Shown here: positions 43,994 through 54,155 of the stretch, one piece after another
How the letters are laid out: every line of letters starts with the position of its first letter
How positions within the stretch are numbered: position 1 is the stretch's first letter
Assembly: GCA_020622165.1 (NCBI GenBank)
Contig: JACNMN010000008.1
Location: forward strand, 62,001-126,000
Source of the DNA: Boseongicola sp. H5
Lineage (GTDB): Bacteria; Pseudomonadota; Alphaproteobacteria; Rhodobacterales; Rhodobacteraceae
Direction of reading: 5' to 3'
DNA length: 64,000 bases
Notes under the pieces: generated by a model
The model's database searches: none
What the model saw: only the letters and a program-made list of their open reading frames with translations
What the model was told of the DNA's origin: nothing
Translations under genes and position numbers: made by a program

Positions 43994-44572
43994 ATGATCG
44001 GAAAGCTCTATTTCTGGACGATGCGAATGGCGGGGCACCCGCATGCGCTGCTGGTGTTGGCGGCCATTTCCTTCGCCGAAAGCTCCGTTTTTCCGATCCC
44101 GCCCGATATCCTGATGATCCCGATGATCCTGGCCGCGCCCCATCGCGCGTTCCTGATCGCGGGCGTCTGCCTCGTCGCGTCGGTTCTGGGCGGGTTGGCG
44201 GGCTACGGCATCGGCTATTTCTTCTACGAGCAGTTGGGCCAGCCGATCCTCGCATCCCTCGGCAAGGCCGATGCGATGGCCGAATTCAACACCCGCTTCA
44301 ACGATCTGGGCTTCTGGCCGGTGCTGATCGCCGGGCTGACGCCCTTTCCCTACAAGGTCATCACCATCATGTCGGGCTGGACCGGGCTGCCGCTCGGCAC
44401 CTTCATCGTCACCTCGATCATCGCGCGCGGCATGCGCTTCTTCATCGTCGCCGCATTGCTCCGGCGCTACGGCGCACCTATTCGTGATTTCATCGAGCGG
44501 CGCCTCGGCTTGATGTTCACTCTCTTCGTGATACTGCTCCTGGCAGGGTTTTACGTGGTGAGGTTCCTGTGA
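43994..44572 (+). CDS. YqaA family membrane protein (VTT/DedA-like domain)
   Basis: A 192-residue protein with about five hydrophobic segments. The text ESSVFPIPPDILMIPMILA and the later AGLTPFPYKVITIMSG match the VTT domain of the YqaA branch of DedA proteins, thought to move lipids across the inner membrane. A GGAAAGG site lies before the ATG. Its stop overlaps the dsbB start (GTGA). Confidence 0.88.
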   Translation: MIGKLYFWTMRMAGHPHALLVLAAISFAESSVFPIPPDILMIPMILAAPHRAFLIAGVCLVASVLGGLAGYGIGYFFYEQLGQPILASLGKADAMAEFNTRFNDLGFWPVLIAGLTPFPYKVITIMSGWTGLPLGTFIVTSIIARGMRFFIVAALLRRYGAPIRDFIERRLGLMFTLFVILLLAGFYVVRFL

Positions 44573-45048
44573 CGCGGCGAAGTCTGATCCTTCTGTCCGG
44601 GCTCGGCTCGACGGCGCTGCTGCTGGCGGCGTTCGGGTTTCAGCATATCGGCGGTCTGGCCCCCTGCGCGATGTGCCTCTGGCAACGCTGGCCCCATGCC
44701 GCGGCCATCGCCATTGCCGCTGTCGGGGCGGCCGTTCCCGCGGCGGCCATCGCCGTTTTGGGGGGGCTCAGCATGGTGGCCAATGCCGGGATCGCGCTCT
44801 TTCACACCGGCGTCGAACGCGACTGGTGGGAAGGACCGCAAAGCTGCACCGGCGCGGCGGGCCAGGATCTGGGCGCGATGTCGGCAAGCGACCTTCTGGC
44901 CACCGATACCGGACCCAGTATCGTTTTGTGCGACGAGGTCACATGGGAAATGCTCGGCCTCTCCATGGCCAGCTGGAACGGGCTGGCCAGCGTGGCGCTG
45001 GCGATGATCTGGTTTGCCGCCGCCATGCGCCGCCGCACCGCCGGATAG
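44569..45048 (+). CDS. dsbB: Disulfide bond formation protein DsbB
   Basis: DsbB reoxidises DsbA by passing electrons to quinone. The 159-residue protein has four membrane segments and both cysteine pairs: CAMC at residues 33-36 and C93/C121 in the second periplasmic loop. Q-R-W follows the first pair as usual. It starts with GTG at 44569, overlapping the YqaA-like gene. No dsbA is in the window. Confidence 0.92.
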   Translation: MTRRSLILLSGLGSTALLLAAFGFQHIGGLAPCAMCLWQRWPHAAAIAIAAVGAAVPAAAIAVLGGLSMVANAGIALFHTGVERDWWEGPQSCTGAAGQDLGAMSASDLLATDTGPSIVLCDEVTWEMLGLSMASWNGLASVALAMIWFAAAMRRRTAG

Positions 45049-45052
45049 GCCC

Positions 45053-45487
45053 TTATCTGCGCCGCGCGCCGGTCTGCGTGGTCAGCAACAGGCTGGTTTC
45101 GCTGGTCTCCACCCCCTCCATGCGGCGGATGTCGAACAACACCCGGTCCAGCTCTTCCAGCGTTTCGGTGCCAAGCTCCACGATCAGATCCCATTTGCCG
45201 TTGGTCGAATGCACCGCCTGCACCGCGATCAGCCCCACAAGACGCCGCCGCACCCGCTCCGCCCCCGGCCCCGAAATCGCCAGCATCATCAACCCCCTCA
45301 CCGCCGCCTGCGCCAGATCGGCCTTGGTCAGCACGGTGAAACCGGCAATGTCGCCGCGCGCCTGCATCTTGTCGATCCGCGTCCGCACCGTCGCGCGCGA
45401 CACGCCAAGCAGCGCCGCCAGATCCGACAGGGAGGCGCGGCCATCCCGCTTCAACGCGGCCAGCAGATCCTGATCCATTTCATCCAT
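45053..45487 (-). CDS. Lrp/AsnC family transcriptional regulator
   Basis: A 144-residue regulator with an N-terminal winged helix-turn-helix (DLAALLGVSRATVRTRIDKMQARGDIAGF, residues 20-49) and a C-terminal RAM ligand domain. It is divergent from arginase across 102 bp. Such regulators control arginine and proline catabolism in Agrobacterium and relatives, so arginine or ornithine is a probable effector. A small inverted repeat, ACTG-N9-CAGT (45500-45516), lies near its start. Confidence 0.88.
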   Translation of the reverse strand: MDEMDQDLLAALKRDGRASLSDLAALLGVSRATVRTRIDKMQARGDIAGFTVLTKADLAQAAVRGLMMLAISGPGAERVRRRLVGLIAVQAVHSTNGKWDLIVELGTETLEELDRVLFDIRRMEGVETSETSLLLTTQTGARRR

Positions 45488-45589
45488 TCGTCACCTATAA
45501 CTGACATTTCGGCAGTATAGCCTTCAACTTGAGCAATCTGATCCCTGTTGTCCAATCCGATTCGACAGATACTCAGAGGCAAACGCGCA

Positions 45590-46537
45590 ATGAACGGATC
45601 TCACATGCTCCTGCCTCCCTGCCTTTTGCTTGGCGCCCCCGTCGACAGCGGCAAACGCCGCGCGGGCTGCCTGATGGGCCCCGATGCCTATCGGACCGCC
45701 GGATTGGCCGCCGCGCTCGGCTCGCTCGGGCGCGAAACCCGCGATCTGGGCAATCTGGCCCCCGCCCCGCGCCGCGCTGTGTCCGCCGCCAACCCCGCCC
45801 TTCACAGTCTCTCCGAGACCGTCGCCTGGACCGAGGCGCTGACCGACGCCGCGCGGGACGCCATGGCGGAGGGGTTTCCGATCTTTCTGGGCGGCGATCA
45901 CAGCCTCTCGCTTGGCTCCGTCGCGGGCGTCGCGGCCCATGCGGCGACCCGAAACCGCCCCCAGTTCCTGCTCTGGCTCGATGCGCATGCGGATTTCCAC
46001 ACGCCCGAGACGACCACCTCGGGCAATCTGCACGGCACACCGGTTGCCTATGTGACGGGGCAGCGCGGCTTCGACGCCTTTCCGACGCCCCCTGCCCTTG
46101 TCGCGCAGGAAAATATCTGCATCCTCGGGCTGCGCTCCGTCGACCCGCAGGAAAACGCGGCGCTCGGACAGTCCGATATCGCCGCCCATGACATGCGCGC
46201 GATCGACGAACACGGCATCGCCCCGCCGCTTCGCGCCTTTCTGTCCAGGGTCGCGGCGGCAAACGGTTTCCTGCATGTCTCTCTCGACGTGGATTTCCTC
46301 GACCCGTCCATCGCGCCCGCGGTCGGCACCACGGTTCCCGGCGGCGCGACCTTCCGGGAGGCGCATCTGGTCATGGAAATCCTTCACGATTCCGGGCTTG
46401 TCACCTCTCTCGACCTTGTCGAACTGAACCCGTTTCTGGACGAGCGCGGGCGCACCGCCTCGCTGATGGTCGATCTCACCGCCTCTCTCATGGGCCGTCG
46501 CGTCTTCGACCGCCCCACACGGAGCTTCGCCGCATGA
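45590..46537 (+). CDS. rocF: Arginase
   Basis: Arginase splits arginine into ornithine and urea with two manganese ions. The 315-residue protein holds the metal motifs GGDHSLSLGS, DAHADFH and SLDVDFLDP. The ATG at 45590 is preceded by an AGAGG site ten bases away; a longer frame from 45548 is possible but less likely. Its stop overlaps the ornithine cyclodeaminase start (ATGA), so the two form a degradation operon: arginine to ornithine to proline. Confidence 0.93.
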   Translation: MNGSHMLLPPCLLLGAPVDSGKRRAGCLMGPDAYRTAGLAAALGSLGRETRDLGNLAPAPRRAVSAANPALHSLSETVAWTEALTDAARDAMAEGFPIFLGGDHSLSLGSVAGVAAHAATRNRPQFLLWLDAHADFHTPETTTSGNLHGTPVAYVTGQRGFDAFPTPPALVAQENICILGLRSVDPQENAALGQSDIAAHDMRAIDEHGIAPPLRAFLSRVAAANGFLHVSLDVDFLDPSIAPAVGTTVPGGATFREAHLVMEILHDSGLVTSLDLVELNPFLDERGRTASLMVDLTASLMGRRVFDRPTRSFAA

Positions 46538-47586
46538 GCCTGCCCCAACCCTCCGAGCGCGCCTTCGTCCCCTTCGTTTCCGTCGCGGCGATGATGACGC
46601 TGATCCATCAGGTCGGGCTCGACCGCATGCTGCGCGATCTTGCCGACTATATCGAGGATGATTTCCGGCGCTGGCCGCTCTTCGACAAGACGCCGCGCGT
46701 GGCCTCCCATTCCACAGATGGCGTGATCGAGCTGATGCCCACATCCGACGGGGCGCTCTACAGTTTCAAATATGTCAACGGCCACCCCAAGAACATGAAG
46801 GACGGCCTGCAAACCGTTACCGCATTTGGGCTTCTGGCCGATGTCGCCACGGGCTATCCGATGTTGCTGAGTGAAATGACATTGCTGACCGCGCTGCGCA
46901 CGGCGGCGATGTCGGCCATGGCCGCGCGCCATCTGGCGCCACGGGACGCCACCACGATGGCGATGATCGGCAATGGCGCGCAATCGGAATTCCAGTGCCT
47001 CGCCTTCCGGGCGATCTGCGGCATCCACACGGTGCGTCTTTATGATGTGGACCCCGCCGCAACCGCCAAGGCGATGGCGAACCTCAGGGATCAGGGCCTC
47101 ACCCTCATCCCCTGCAAAACCCCCGAAGAGGCGATGGAAGGCGCCCAGATCGTCACCACCTGCACGGCGGACAAGCAGTTCGCCACCATCCTGACCGACA
47201 ACATGATTGGCAGCGGCATCCATATCAACGCGATCGGCGGGGATTGCCCCGGCAAGACCGAGCTGCATCGCGATATCCTGCTACGGTCCGAGATCTTCGT
47301 GGAGTTTCCGCCGCAGACCCGGATCGAAGGCGAAATCCAGCAACTGGACGACGATCATCCGGTGACCGAGCTTTGGCAGGTGATCGCGGGGACGGCCCCG
47401 GGCCGCACCGCGCCCGCCCAGATCACGCTGTTCGACAGTGTCGGCTTCGCGATCGAGGATTTCTCCGCCCTGCGCTATATCCGCGACCGGCTGGAGGAGA
47501 CCGGGCTTTACCAGCAGCTCGACCTGCTGGCCGACCCCGACGATCCGCGGGATCTGTTCGGCATGCTCCAGCGCGCGCAGCCCTGA
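46534..47586 (+). CDS. ocd: Ornithine cyclodeaminase
   Basis: Ocd converts ornithine directly to proline and ammonia with bound NAD. The 350-residue protein of the OCD/mu-crystallin family shows GYPMLLSEMTLLTALRTAAMS, the dinucleotide-binding MIGNGAQSEFQ, and HINAIGGDCPGKTEL. It is coupled to arginase by a four-base overlap. Confidence 0.94.
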   Translation: MSLPQPSERAFVPFVSVAAMMTLIHQVGLDRMLRDLADYIEDDFRRWPLFDKTPRVASHSTDGVIELMPTSDGALYSFKYVNGHPKNMKDGLQTVTAFGLLADVATGYPMLLSEMTLLTALRTAAMSAMAARHLAPRDATTMAMIGNGAQSEFQCLAFRAICGIHTVRLYDVDPAATAKAMANLRDQGLTLIPCKTPEEAMEGAQIVTTCTADKQFATILTDNMIGSGIHINAIGGDCPGKTELHRDILLRSEIFVEFPPQTRIEGEIQQLDDDHPVTELWQVIAGTAPGRTAPAQITLFDSVGFAIEDFSALRYIRDRLEETGLYQQLDLLADPDDPRDLFGMLQRAQP

Positions 47587-47651
47587 CGCAGGGACCGCCG
47601 CGCCTGGCGGTGGGCCAGCCTGCACCGGGCGGCGCGGCAGCCCTTGCCCCG

Positions 47652-47921
47652 TCAATGCAGCGGGAACTCTCCCACCACGTTCCGCCATTCTCCCGGCGCG
47701 ATCATCTTGCGATGGGTGAATCGCACCGAATGCAGCGGCCCGTCGATCTCGCCCTGCCAGAACTCGATGAATCTGAAAAGCCGCGGGTAATCCGGCGCCA
47801 GATCATAGTCCTGCCAGACGAACGTGTTGAGAACGCTTTGGAAATCCGGCATGCGATAGACCATTTCCGCCGTGGTCAGCCCATAGCCCTTCAACATCAA
47901 CTCGGTCTCGGTTTCTGCCAT
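47652..47921 (-). CDS. usg: Usg family protein
   Basis: An 89-residue protein with the Usg text TTAEMVYRMPDFQSVLNTFVWQDYDLAPDYPRL; this small family is widespread in alphaproteobacteria and its role is unknown. Start at the ATG at 47921 has AGAGG six bases upstream. It is divergent from gyrA across 195 bp and convergent with ocd. Confidence 0.85.
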   Translation of the reverse strand: MAETETELMLKGYGLTTAEMVYRMPDFQSVLNTFVWQDYDLAPDYPRLFRFIEFWQGEIDGPLHSVRFTHRKMIAPGEWRNVVGEFPLH

Positions 47922-48116
47922 CAGGCACCTCTCTTGTTGCCCTTGCCTGCCACCAGCTTGCCATGACTTCGTAAACTTTCAAGAAAAACAGTTTGTTAGC
48001 AAAGCGCCTCCCCGGCTGACAAGCGGGCGGCGCATCCCCCATTGCACCCCATATGCAGTTGCAGTTATACTGAGCGGCAACAAAATATAGACGCAGCCAA
48101 AAGCGAGCACATCCGC

Positions 48117-50867
48117 GTGACTGACACGCCAGAACCCCCTGAAAACATGGACGAAACCGCGCCGGAACGCCCGGAGTATTCCGGCCCGTCCATCGACATA
48201 TCCGAAGAAATGAAAACCTCCTTCATCGATTATGCGATGTCGGTGATCATTTCGCGTGCGATTCCCGACCTGCGGGACGGTCTGAAACCGGTTCACCGCC
48301 GCATCCTCTATGCGATGCACGAAACCGGCAACACGCATGAAAAATCCTATCGCAAATCCGCCCGTCCGGTGGGCGATGTCATGGGGAAATACCACCCCCA
48401 TGGCGACAGCGCGATCTATGACGCGTTGGTGCGGATGGCGCAGGATTTCTCCATGTCGCTCCCGCTCCTGGACGGTCAGGGCAATTTCGGCTCCATGGAC
48501 GGCGATAACCCCGCCGCGATGCGCTACACCGAAGTGCGCATGGACAAGCCGGCCGCGTTCCTGCTGAGCGATATCGACAAGGATACGGTCGATTTTCAAG
48601 ACAATTACGACGGCAAGGATCAGGAGCCCACGGTCCTGCCCGCCCGCTTCCCCAATATGCTGGTCAACGGCGCGGGCGGCATCGCGGTGGGCATGGCCAC
48701 CAACATCCCGCCCCACAATCTGGGCGAGGTGATCGACGCCTGTCAGGCGCTGATCGAACGCCCGGATCTGAGTTCCGAAGAGCTGATCGAATATGTCCCG
48801 GCCCCAGATTTCCCCACCGGCGGCATCATTCTGGGCCGTTCCGGCGCGCGAAAGGCCTATCTCGAAGGTCGCGGCAGCGTCATCATCCGCGCGAAAGCCC
48901 GGATCGAGGAGATCAGGAAAGACCGCTATGCAATTGTTCTCGATGAGATTCCCTATCAGGTGAACAAGGCGTCGATGATCGAGAAGATCGCCGATCTGGT
49001 GCGCGAAAAGAAGATCGAGGGCATCAGCGCGGTTCAGGATGAATCCGACCGTATCGGCGTCCGCGTGGTGATCGAGCTGAAACGCGACGCCACGCCCGAG
49101 GTCGTGCTGAACCAGTTGTTCCGCTTCACCCAGATGCAAACGCATTTCGGCTGCAACATGCTGGCGCTCAATGGCGGGCGGCCCGAACAGCTGACGCTGC
49201 GCGGCTTCCTCACCGCGTTTCTGGATTTCCGCGAAGAGGTCGTCGCCCGGCGCACCGCGTTCGAGCTGCGAAAGGCGCGCGAGCGGTCCCATGTGCTGTG
49301 CGGCCTTGCCGTCGCTGTCAGCAATGTGGACGAAGTCGTTGCCACCATTCGAAAATCCGCCGATGCGGCCGAGGCGCGGGAAGCCCTGATGACGCGCCGC
49401 TGGCCCGCCGGAGAGATCGCCGACTACATCCGCCTGATCGACGATCCGACCCACAAGATGAATGACGACGGCACCTATAACCTGTCCGAGACGCAGGCCC
49501 GCGCGATCCTCGATCTGCGCCTGCAGCGCCTGACCCAGATCGGCGTCAAGGAAGTGACCGACGAGCTTCAGGAGCTGGCCGGCAAGATCAAGGATTACCT
49601 GGCCATCCTCGCCTCGCGGGAGCGGATCATGGCCATCATCGCGGCGGAACTGGCCGAGGTGAAGGAGCAATTCGCCGTCCCGCGCCGGACCGAAATCGTC
49701 GACTGGTCCGGCGACATGGACGACGAGGACCTGATCGAACGCGAGGACATGGTCGTGACCATCACCGCGGGCGGCTATATCAAACGGACGCCGCTTGCCG
49801 ATTTCCGCGCGCAGAAACGGGGTGGCAAGGGCCTCTCGGGCGGCGCGCTGAAAGAGGACGACGTGGTGACGTCCCTGTTCGTGGCCAATACCCATACGCC
49901 GCTTCTGTTCTTCACCTCCGACGGTATGGTCTACAAGCTGAAGACATGGCGCCTGCCGCAGGGCTCGCGCGCGTCCCGCGGCAAGGCGGTGGTCAATATC
50001 CTGCCGATCCCCACGGGCGTGGGCATTGCCGCGGTGATGCCCGTCGACCGGGATGAAGATCACTGGGACGAGTTGCAGATTGTCTTCGCGACAACCGCCG
50101 GCGATGTCCGTCGCAATCAGCTCAGCGATTTCACCAATGTGAAATCCAACGGCAAGATCGCGATGAAACTGCCCGAGGACGGATCCGTCCAGCTGGTCAA
50201 TGCCCGGATCTGCACCGAAGACGACGATGTGATGCTGGTCACCAATGCCGGGCGCGCGATCCGGTTCCGCACCACCGATGTGCGTGTGTTCAAGGGGCGC
50301 GATTCCACCGGTGTGCGCGGCATTCGCCTGCCCGAGGGCGACCGGGTCGTCTCCATGGCCGTGATCCGCCATTTCGAGGCAAGCGCCGACGAACGCGCCG
50401 CCTATCTCAAGATGCGCCGGGCCGTGGCCGGGCTGACCGACGAGCAGGACCCCTCCGACGAGGAGGAGGAAGCGACGGGCAATCTGGCGCTGGCGCAGGA
50501 TCGCTACGCAGAGATGTCCGCGGCGGAGGATCTGATCCTGACGATCACCACGGGCGGGCTGGGCAAGCTCTCCTCCTCCCACGACTATCCCGTGCGCGGG
50601 CGCGGCGGCCAGGGCGTGGCCGCCATCGACAAGGCGATGCGCGGCGGCCCGCTTGTGGCAAGCTTCCCCGTGGAGATGGACGACCAGATCATGCTGGCCA
50701 CCTCCACCGGCCAGTCGATCCGCGTTCCGGTGGACGGCATCTCCTTCCGCTCCCGCAGCGCCGGTGGCGTCAAGGTGTTCAACACCGCGCCCGGCGAAGA
50801 GGTCGTGAGCGTCGCCTGGATCGCCGATCAGGGCGCGGAGGATGAGGCGGAGGGTGAGACGGAATAG
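48117..50867 (+). CDS. gyrA: DNA gyrase subunit A
   Basis: GyrA is the DNA-cleaving subunit of gyrase. The protein (916 aa from GTG at 48117) has the N-terminal breakage-reunion core, with the catalytic tyrosine in AMRYTEVRM, and the C-terminal beta-pinwheel with the GyrA box QKRGGKG. The quinolone region reads [19 protein letters not shown] with Ser and Asp at the usual resistance sites, i.e. the sensitive form. An acidic insert (DPSDEEEEA) lies in the last third. ATG at 48147 is a possible alternative start; the GTG has a weak GCGAG ahead. Confidence 0.95.
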   Translation: MTDTPEPPENMDETAPERPEYSGPSIDISEEMKTSFIDYAMSVIISRAIPDLRDGLKPVHRRILYAMHETGNTHEKSYRKSARPVGDVMGKYHPHGDSAIYDALVRMAQDFSMSLPLLDGQGNFGSMDGDNPAAMRYTEVRMDKPAAFLLSDIDKDTVDFQDNYDGKDQEPTVLPARFPNMLVNGAGGIAVGMATNIPPHNLGEVIDACQALIERPDLSSEELIEYVPAPDFPTGGIILGRSGARKAYLEGRGSVIIRAKARIEEIRKDRYAIVLDEIPYQVNKASMIEKIADLVREKKIEGISAVQDESDRIGVRVVIELKRDATPEVVLNQLFRFTQMQTHFGCNMLALNGGRPEQLTLRGFLTAFLDFREEVVARRTAFELRKARERSHVLCGLAVAVSNVDEVVATIRKSADAAEAREALMTRRWPAGEIADYIRLIDDPTHKMNDDGTYNLSETQARAILDLRLQRLTQIGVKEVTDELQELAGKIKDYLAILASRERIMAIIAAELAEVKEQFAVPRRTEIVDWSGDMDDEDLIEREDMVVTITAGGYIKRTPLADFRAQKRGGKGLSGGALKEDDVVTSLFVANTHTPLLFFTSDGMVYKLKTWRLPQGSRASRGKAVVNILPIPTGVGIAAVMPVDRDEDHWDELQIVFATTAGDVRRNQLSDFTNVKSNGKIAMKLPEDGSVQLVNARICTEDDDVMLVTNAGRAIRFRTTDVRVFKGRDSTGVRGIRLPEGDRVVSMAVIRHFEASADERAAYLKMRRAVAGLTDEQDPSDEEEEATGNLALAQDRYAEMSAAEDLILTITTGGLGKLSSSHDYPVRGRGGQGVAAIDKAMRGGPLVASFPVEMDDQIMLATSTGQSIRVPVDGISFRSRSAGGVKVFNTAPGEEVVSVAWIADQGAEDEAEGETE

Positions 50868-51012
50868 GGCAGGATATGGGCAGGACGCCCCACCGCCCCA
50901 TAACGCGAATCACTTGCCTCATCCGGCGTCGATTCCCGCCCCGAAACGGGCTTTCCCGGCGTTCTGGCCCGCTGGCACGGAAAACCGGCTTTCAACAACT
51001 GTTGCATATTTG

Positions 51013-51054
51013 CGAACAATAACCTGACCAAAAGGACAGGTTTCGGTCCGTTCG
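51013..51054. repeat. Two-tier hairpin element, copy 2
   Basis: The inner hairpin AACCTG-a-CC-AAAA-GG-a-CAGGTT (51021-51042) lies inside an outer stem CGAAC/GTTCG (51013-51017 with 51050-51054). The inner arms are identical to those of the copy at 39078-39118; the outer stem differs in sequence but is kept as a stem. Confidence 0.55.
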
Positions 51055-51094
51055 AACGCCCTATTGTCTATCAGAACACTGCGTTTCCGAATTG

Positions 51095-51129
51095 GAACAG
51101 GCCAAAGCTTGACCCAAGCCCCCTGTTTC
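51095..51129. other. Nested stem-loop in the gyrA downstream spacer
   Basis: A 6-bp outer stem (AACAGG with CCTGTT) encloses a 5-bp inner hairpin (GCTTG-ACC-CAAGC). It is about 265 bp before the next start codon and could be part of a leader RNA. No T-run follows, so it is not an obvious terminator. Confidence 0.25.
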
Positions 51130-51391
51130 GGTCATGACCATGGGTGAGAGACCCAGAAAACATTGACCTTGCGGCCCCGTCCGGGGCAAGAGAACACAAT
51201 TCTGGCCCATTTACCGACCATTTCCGCCGCGGAATGGCCGGATTTTCGTCGTGGAAATACTTCAATTTCCGCACAATTTTCCCGCAAAGCCGCCACAGTT
51301 CGAAATCACCATCAATCCACTGGGACCGAAAGGTTGGGGGTGAGGACGGTGCAAAGTTCCCTCGGAGCACACGTCCACAGCAAAAGCGGGC

Positions 51392-52015
51392 ATGACCATG
51401 AATACTCACACTGCAGACCGGATCACACTGAACAGTACCGCACAAAACCTGCTGCGGATTGTCATTGCGTCATATTTCCTTGCCGTCGGGTTGAACCTGA
51501 TCCCCGGCACAAGTCTGACACCGCTCCTGGCACAGGTCGCGCCCGAACAACTGGCCGCACCCTTGGCCTCCCTTGTGGTCTTCAGCCTGGCCTTTCTCGT
51601 CATGATCGGGCTCTACATGCGCCCGGCCGCTCTCATTCTCGGCATGATGACCTTCCTGTCGAGCTATCTCACGATGCTGGAACTGGGCGTCGCGGATGAA
51701 CTCGGTGCCTTCTGGCGCGATCTGGTTCTGGTCGCCGCGCTGATGCTGACCTATGCGGAAAATGCACCGCGCGACTACCGGATGCGCAAGATGATCCGTC
51801 ACAAGGTCACGCCGCGCCGGGTTGTTCTGGCCGAAGGCCGCGCCAAGACCGAACGCCCCGCCCCCATCGCGCCGGCTGTCGAACCTGCCGCCCCCGCGCC
51901 GATGCCCGAAAGCGAAGTGATCCCCTTCGTCGCCCGGCACCACAGGGCCCGGGTCGCGGCGGCACAGGCGGAAAACATCTTCGCCGATCTTGAGGATACC
52001 GCCATCGCAAGCTGA
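51392..52015 (+). CDS. Small integral membrane protein, DoxX-like
   Basis: A 207-residue protein. Residues 15-130 contain four hydrophobic segments (IVIASYFLAVGLNLIPG, ASLVVFSLAFLVMIGLYM, AALILGMMTFLSSYLTML, LVLVAALMLTYA), a layout like DoxX proteins. Residues 135-205 are basic and proline/alanine-rich, with no known domain. Function is unknown. An ATG two codons later is an alternative start. It stands alone between gyrA and trmFO, with a long leader. Confidence 0.6.
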   Translation: MTMNTHTADRITLNSTAQNLLRIVIASYFLAVGLNLIPGTSLTPLLAQVAPEQLAAPLASLVVFSLAFLVMIGLYMRPAALILGMMTFLSSYLTMLELGVADELGAFWRDLVLVAALMLTYAENAPRDYRMRKMIRHKVTPRRVVLAEGRAKTERPAPIAPAVEPAAPAPMPESEVIPFVARHHRARVAAAQAENIFADLEDTAIAS

Positions 52016-52147
52016 CCTCCCTTCCCGAAACCGCTTGCTGAGAAACGCCATCCCCAGTGTCCCGGGGGTGGCGTTTCCATGTCCGGGGGGGAGGCGCGCG
52101 CATCGCGGGGGTTTTCAACACGGCGCCGGGCCGCTACATCCCGGTCG

Positions 52148-53521
52148 ATGACCCAGTCCTTGCATATCATCGGCGGCGGCATGGCCGGATCCGAAGCCGC
52201 CTGGCAGGCCGTTCAGCGCGGCGTGCCCGTCACCTTGCATGAAATGCGCCCCAAGACCGGCACCTTCGCCCATCGAACCGGCGATCTGGCCGAAATGGTC
52301 TGTTCCAACTCCTTCCGCTCCGATGACAGCGAGCAGAACGCCGTCGGCCTGCTGCATTGGGAAATGCGCGCCGCGGGCGGGCTGATCATGGAGATGGCGG
52401 ACCGGCATCGCCTGCCCGCCGGTGGCGCGCTCGCCGTCGACCGGGAGCCGTTTGCCGCCGCCGTCACCGAGCGGCTGCGCGACCATCCCCTCGTCACCCT
52501 CTCGCAGGACGAGGTCGCAGCACTCCCCGCCTCCGGCCCGACCATCGTGGCCACCGGCCCGCTCACCTCCGGCGCGCTTGCCGGCGCCATCGCCGCGGAA
52601 ACCGGGCAGGACAGCCTTGCCTTCTTCGACGCCATCGCGCCGATCCTCTATTTCGACTCGATCGACATGTCCAAGGCCTGGATGCAGTCCCGCTACGACA
52701 AGGGTGAGACGGAGGAGGAGCGCACCGCCTATCTCAACTGCCCGATGGATCGCGACCAGTACGAGGCCTTCATCGACGCGCTGCTGGCCGCCGACAAGAC
52801 CGAGTTCAAGCCCGGCGAGGCGTCGTCCGCCCCCGACACCACTCCCTATTTCGACGGCTGCCTGCCGATCGAGGTGATGGCGGAACGGGGTCGGGAAACG
52901 CTGCGCTTCGGGCCCATGAAGCCCGTCGGCCTGACCAATCCGCACCAGCCGGACGTGAAGCCCTACGCGGTCGTGCAACTGCGCCGCGACAACAAGCTGG
53001 GCACGCTCTACAACATCGTGGGTTTCCAGACCAAGATGAAGTACGGCGCGCAAACCTCTGTTTTCAAAATGATCCCGGGGCTTGAGAATGCGCGGTTCGC
53101 GCGGCTTGGCGGCATCCATCGCAACACATTCCTCAACTCCCCCACGCTTCTGGACGACCAGATGCGGCTGCGCAGCCGTCCGCATATCCGCTTTGCCGGC
53201 CAGATCACCGGGGTGGAGGGGTATGTGGAATCCGCTGCCATGGGCCTTCTGGCCGGGCGCCTCGCCGCGGCCGAGATCCTTGGCGAGCGGCTTCCCGCCA
53301 TCCCGCAGGTGACTGCGATGGGGGCTCTGATCCATCACATCACCGGCGGGGCCGAGGCCAGGACCTTCCAGCCGATGAATGTGAATTTCGGCCTTTTTCC
53401 CCCGGTCGAGGGGCTGAAAGGCGGGCGGCGCGGCCGCAAGGACCGCTACAAGGCCTATACCGACCGCGCCAAGGCTGCCTGGACCGACTGGCTGGCCGCG
53501 ACACGACTGGACGCCGCCTGA
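52148..53521 (+). CDS. trmFO: Methylenetetrahydrofolate-tRNA-(uracil-5-)-methyltransferase TrmFO
   Basis: TrmFO methylates U54 in the tRNA T loop using methylenetetrahydrofolate and FADH2. The 457-residue protein opens with the FAD motif [16 protein letters not shown] and has the characteristic CSNSFRSD block and [16 protein letters not shown] place the start at the ATG at 52148; the frame is open about 70 bp upstream without a good site. It is 22 bp before a methyltransferase gene. Confidence 0.95.
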   Translation: MTQSLHIIGGGMAGSEAAWQAVQRGVPVTLHEMRPKTGTFAHRTGDLAEMVCSNSFRSDDSEQNAVGLLHWEMRAAGGLIMEMADRHRLPAGGALAVDREPFAAAVTERLRDHPLVTLSQDEVAALPASGPTIVATGPLTSGALAGAIAAETGQDSLAFFDAIAPILYFDSIDMSKAWMQSRYDKGETEEERTAYLNCPMDRDQYEAFIDALLAADKTEFKPGEASSAPDTTPYFDGCLPIEVMAERGRETLRFGPMKPVGLTNPHQPDVKPYAVVQLRRDNKLGTLYNIVGFQTKMKYGAQTSVFKMIPGLENARFARLGGIHRNTFLNSPTLLDDQMRLRSRPHIRFAGQITGVEGYVESAAMGLLAGRLAAAEILGERLPAIPQVTAMGALIHHITGGAEARTFQPMNVNFGLFPPVEGLKGGRRGRKDRYKAYTDRAKAAWTDWLAATRLDAA

Positions 53522-53543
53522 CCCGCGCTGCTAGCCTTGGCCC

Positions 53544-54155
53544 ATGACCGGGAAATTTCTGAAAAAGACCTACGGGATCGAAGGCACCCCCGCCGTGCGC
53601 GCGCATTACAACGACTGGGCCGCAAGCTATGATGCCGAGGTGGCCGAAAACGGCTATGCCACGCCCGCGCGCTGCGCGGCGGCGCTCAAGGCCAGCGGCC
53701 TGCCCCCGGAGGCGCCGATCCTCGACATGGGCTGCGGCACCGGGCTGGGCGGGCTCGCGCTGCGGGCCGAAGGCTTCACCAAGCTCGACGGCACCGACCT
53801 CTCGCCCGGCATGCTGGCGGAGGCGCGCGCCCGCGGCATCTACCGCCATCTCTTCCCCGCGACCGAGGGTGCGCCCGACATTCCCGCCGGGACCTACCGG
53901 GCGGTGTCCGCGATCGGCGTCATCGGCTCGGGCGCGGCCCCGGCCAGCCTGCTCGATACCTGCCTCGGCCTGCTGGACCCGGGCGGCTATTTCGTCTTTT
54001 CGTTCAACGATCATACCCTTGCGATGCCGGAGTTCACCGATCATATCGCGCGCTGGAAAACCGCCGGAGCCGTCCGTATCCTAGTGGAGGAACACGGGCC
54101 CCATCTCCCGGGTCTCGACATGAGCTCCACCGTCTATCTTCTTGAAAAAAATTGA
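53544..54155 (+). CDS. Class I SAM-dependent methyltransferase, substrate unknown
   Basis: A 203-residue methyltransferase with motif I ILDMGCGTGLGG near residue 60 and the post-I acidic strand LDGTDLSPGML. The N-terminal HYNDWAASYDAEV is typical of small-molecule or protein methylases of the UbiE-like branch. The stop codon is overlapped by the gluQ start (TTGA), so translation is coupled. Placement between trmFO and gluQ suggests, but does not show, a tRNA-linked role. Confidence 0.85.
   Translation: MTGKFLKKTYGIEGTPAVRAHYNDWAASYDAEVAENGYATPARCAAALKASGLPPEAPILDMGCGTGLGGLALRAEGFTKLDGTDLSPGMLAEARARGIYRHLFPATEGAPDIPAGTYRAVSAIGVIGSGAAPASLLDTCLGLLDPGGYFVFSFNDHTLAMPEFTDHIARWKTAGAVRILVEEHGPHLPGLDMSSTVYLLEKN

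Larger units (their letters stand above)
50868..51391. other. 524-bp spacer between gyrA and a small membrane-protein gene
   Basis: No gene is supported here. The stretch holds the second two-tier hairpin element (51013-51054) and a nested stem-loop: AACAGG (51096-51101) pairs with CCTGTT (51122-51127) enclosing GCTTG/CAAGC (51107-51119). GC is lower than around it. A 124-aa frame on the minus strand (51071-51445) has no family features. Confidence 0.4.

Noticed and set aside
51071-51445. 124-codon minus frame after gyrA
   Set aside because: Cysteine-rich, unlike neighbours in composition, no start site support, overlaps a structured spacer.
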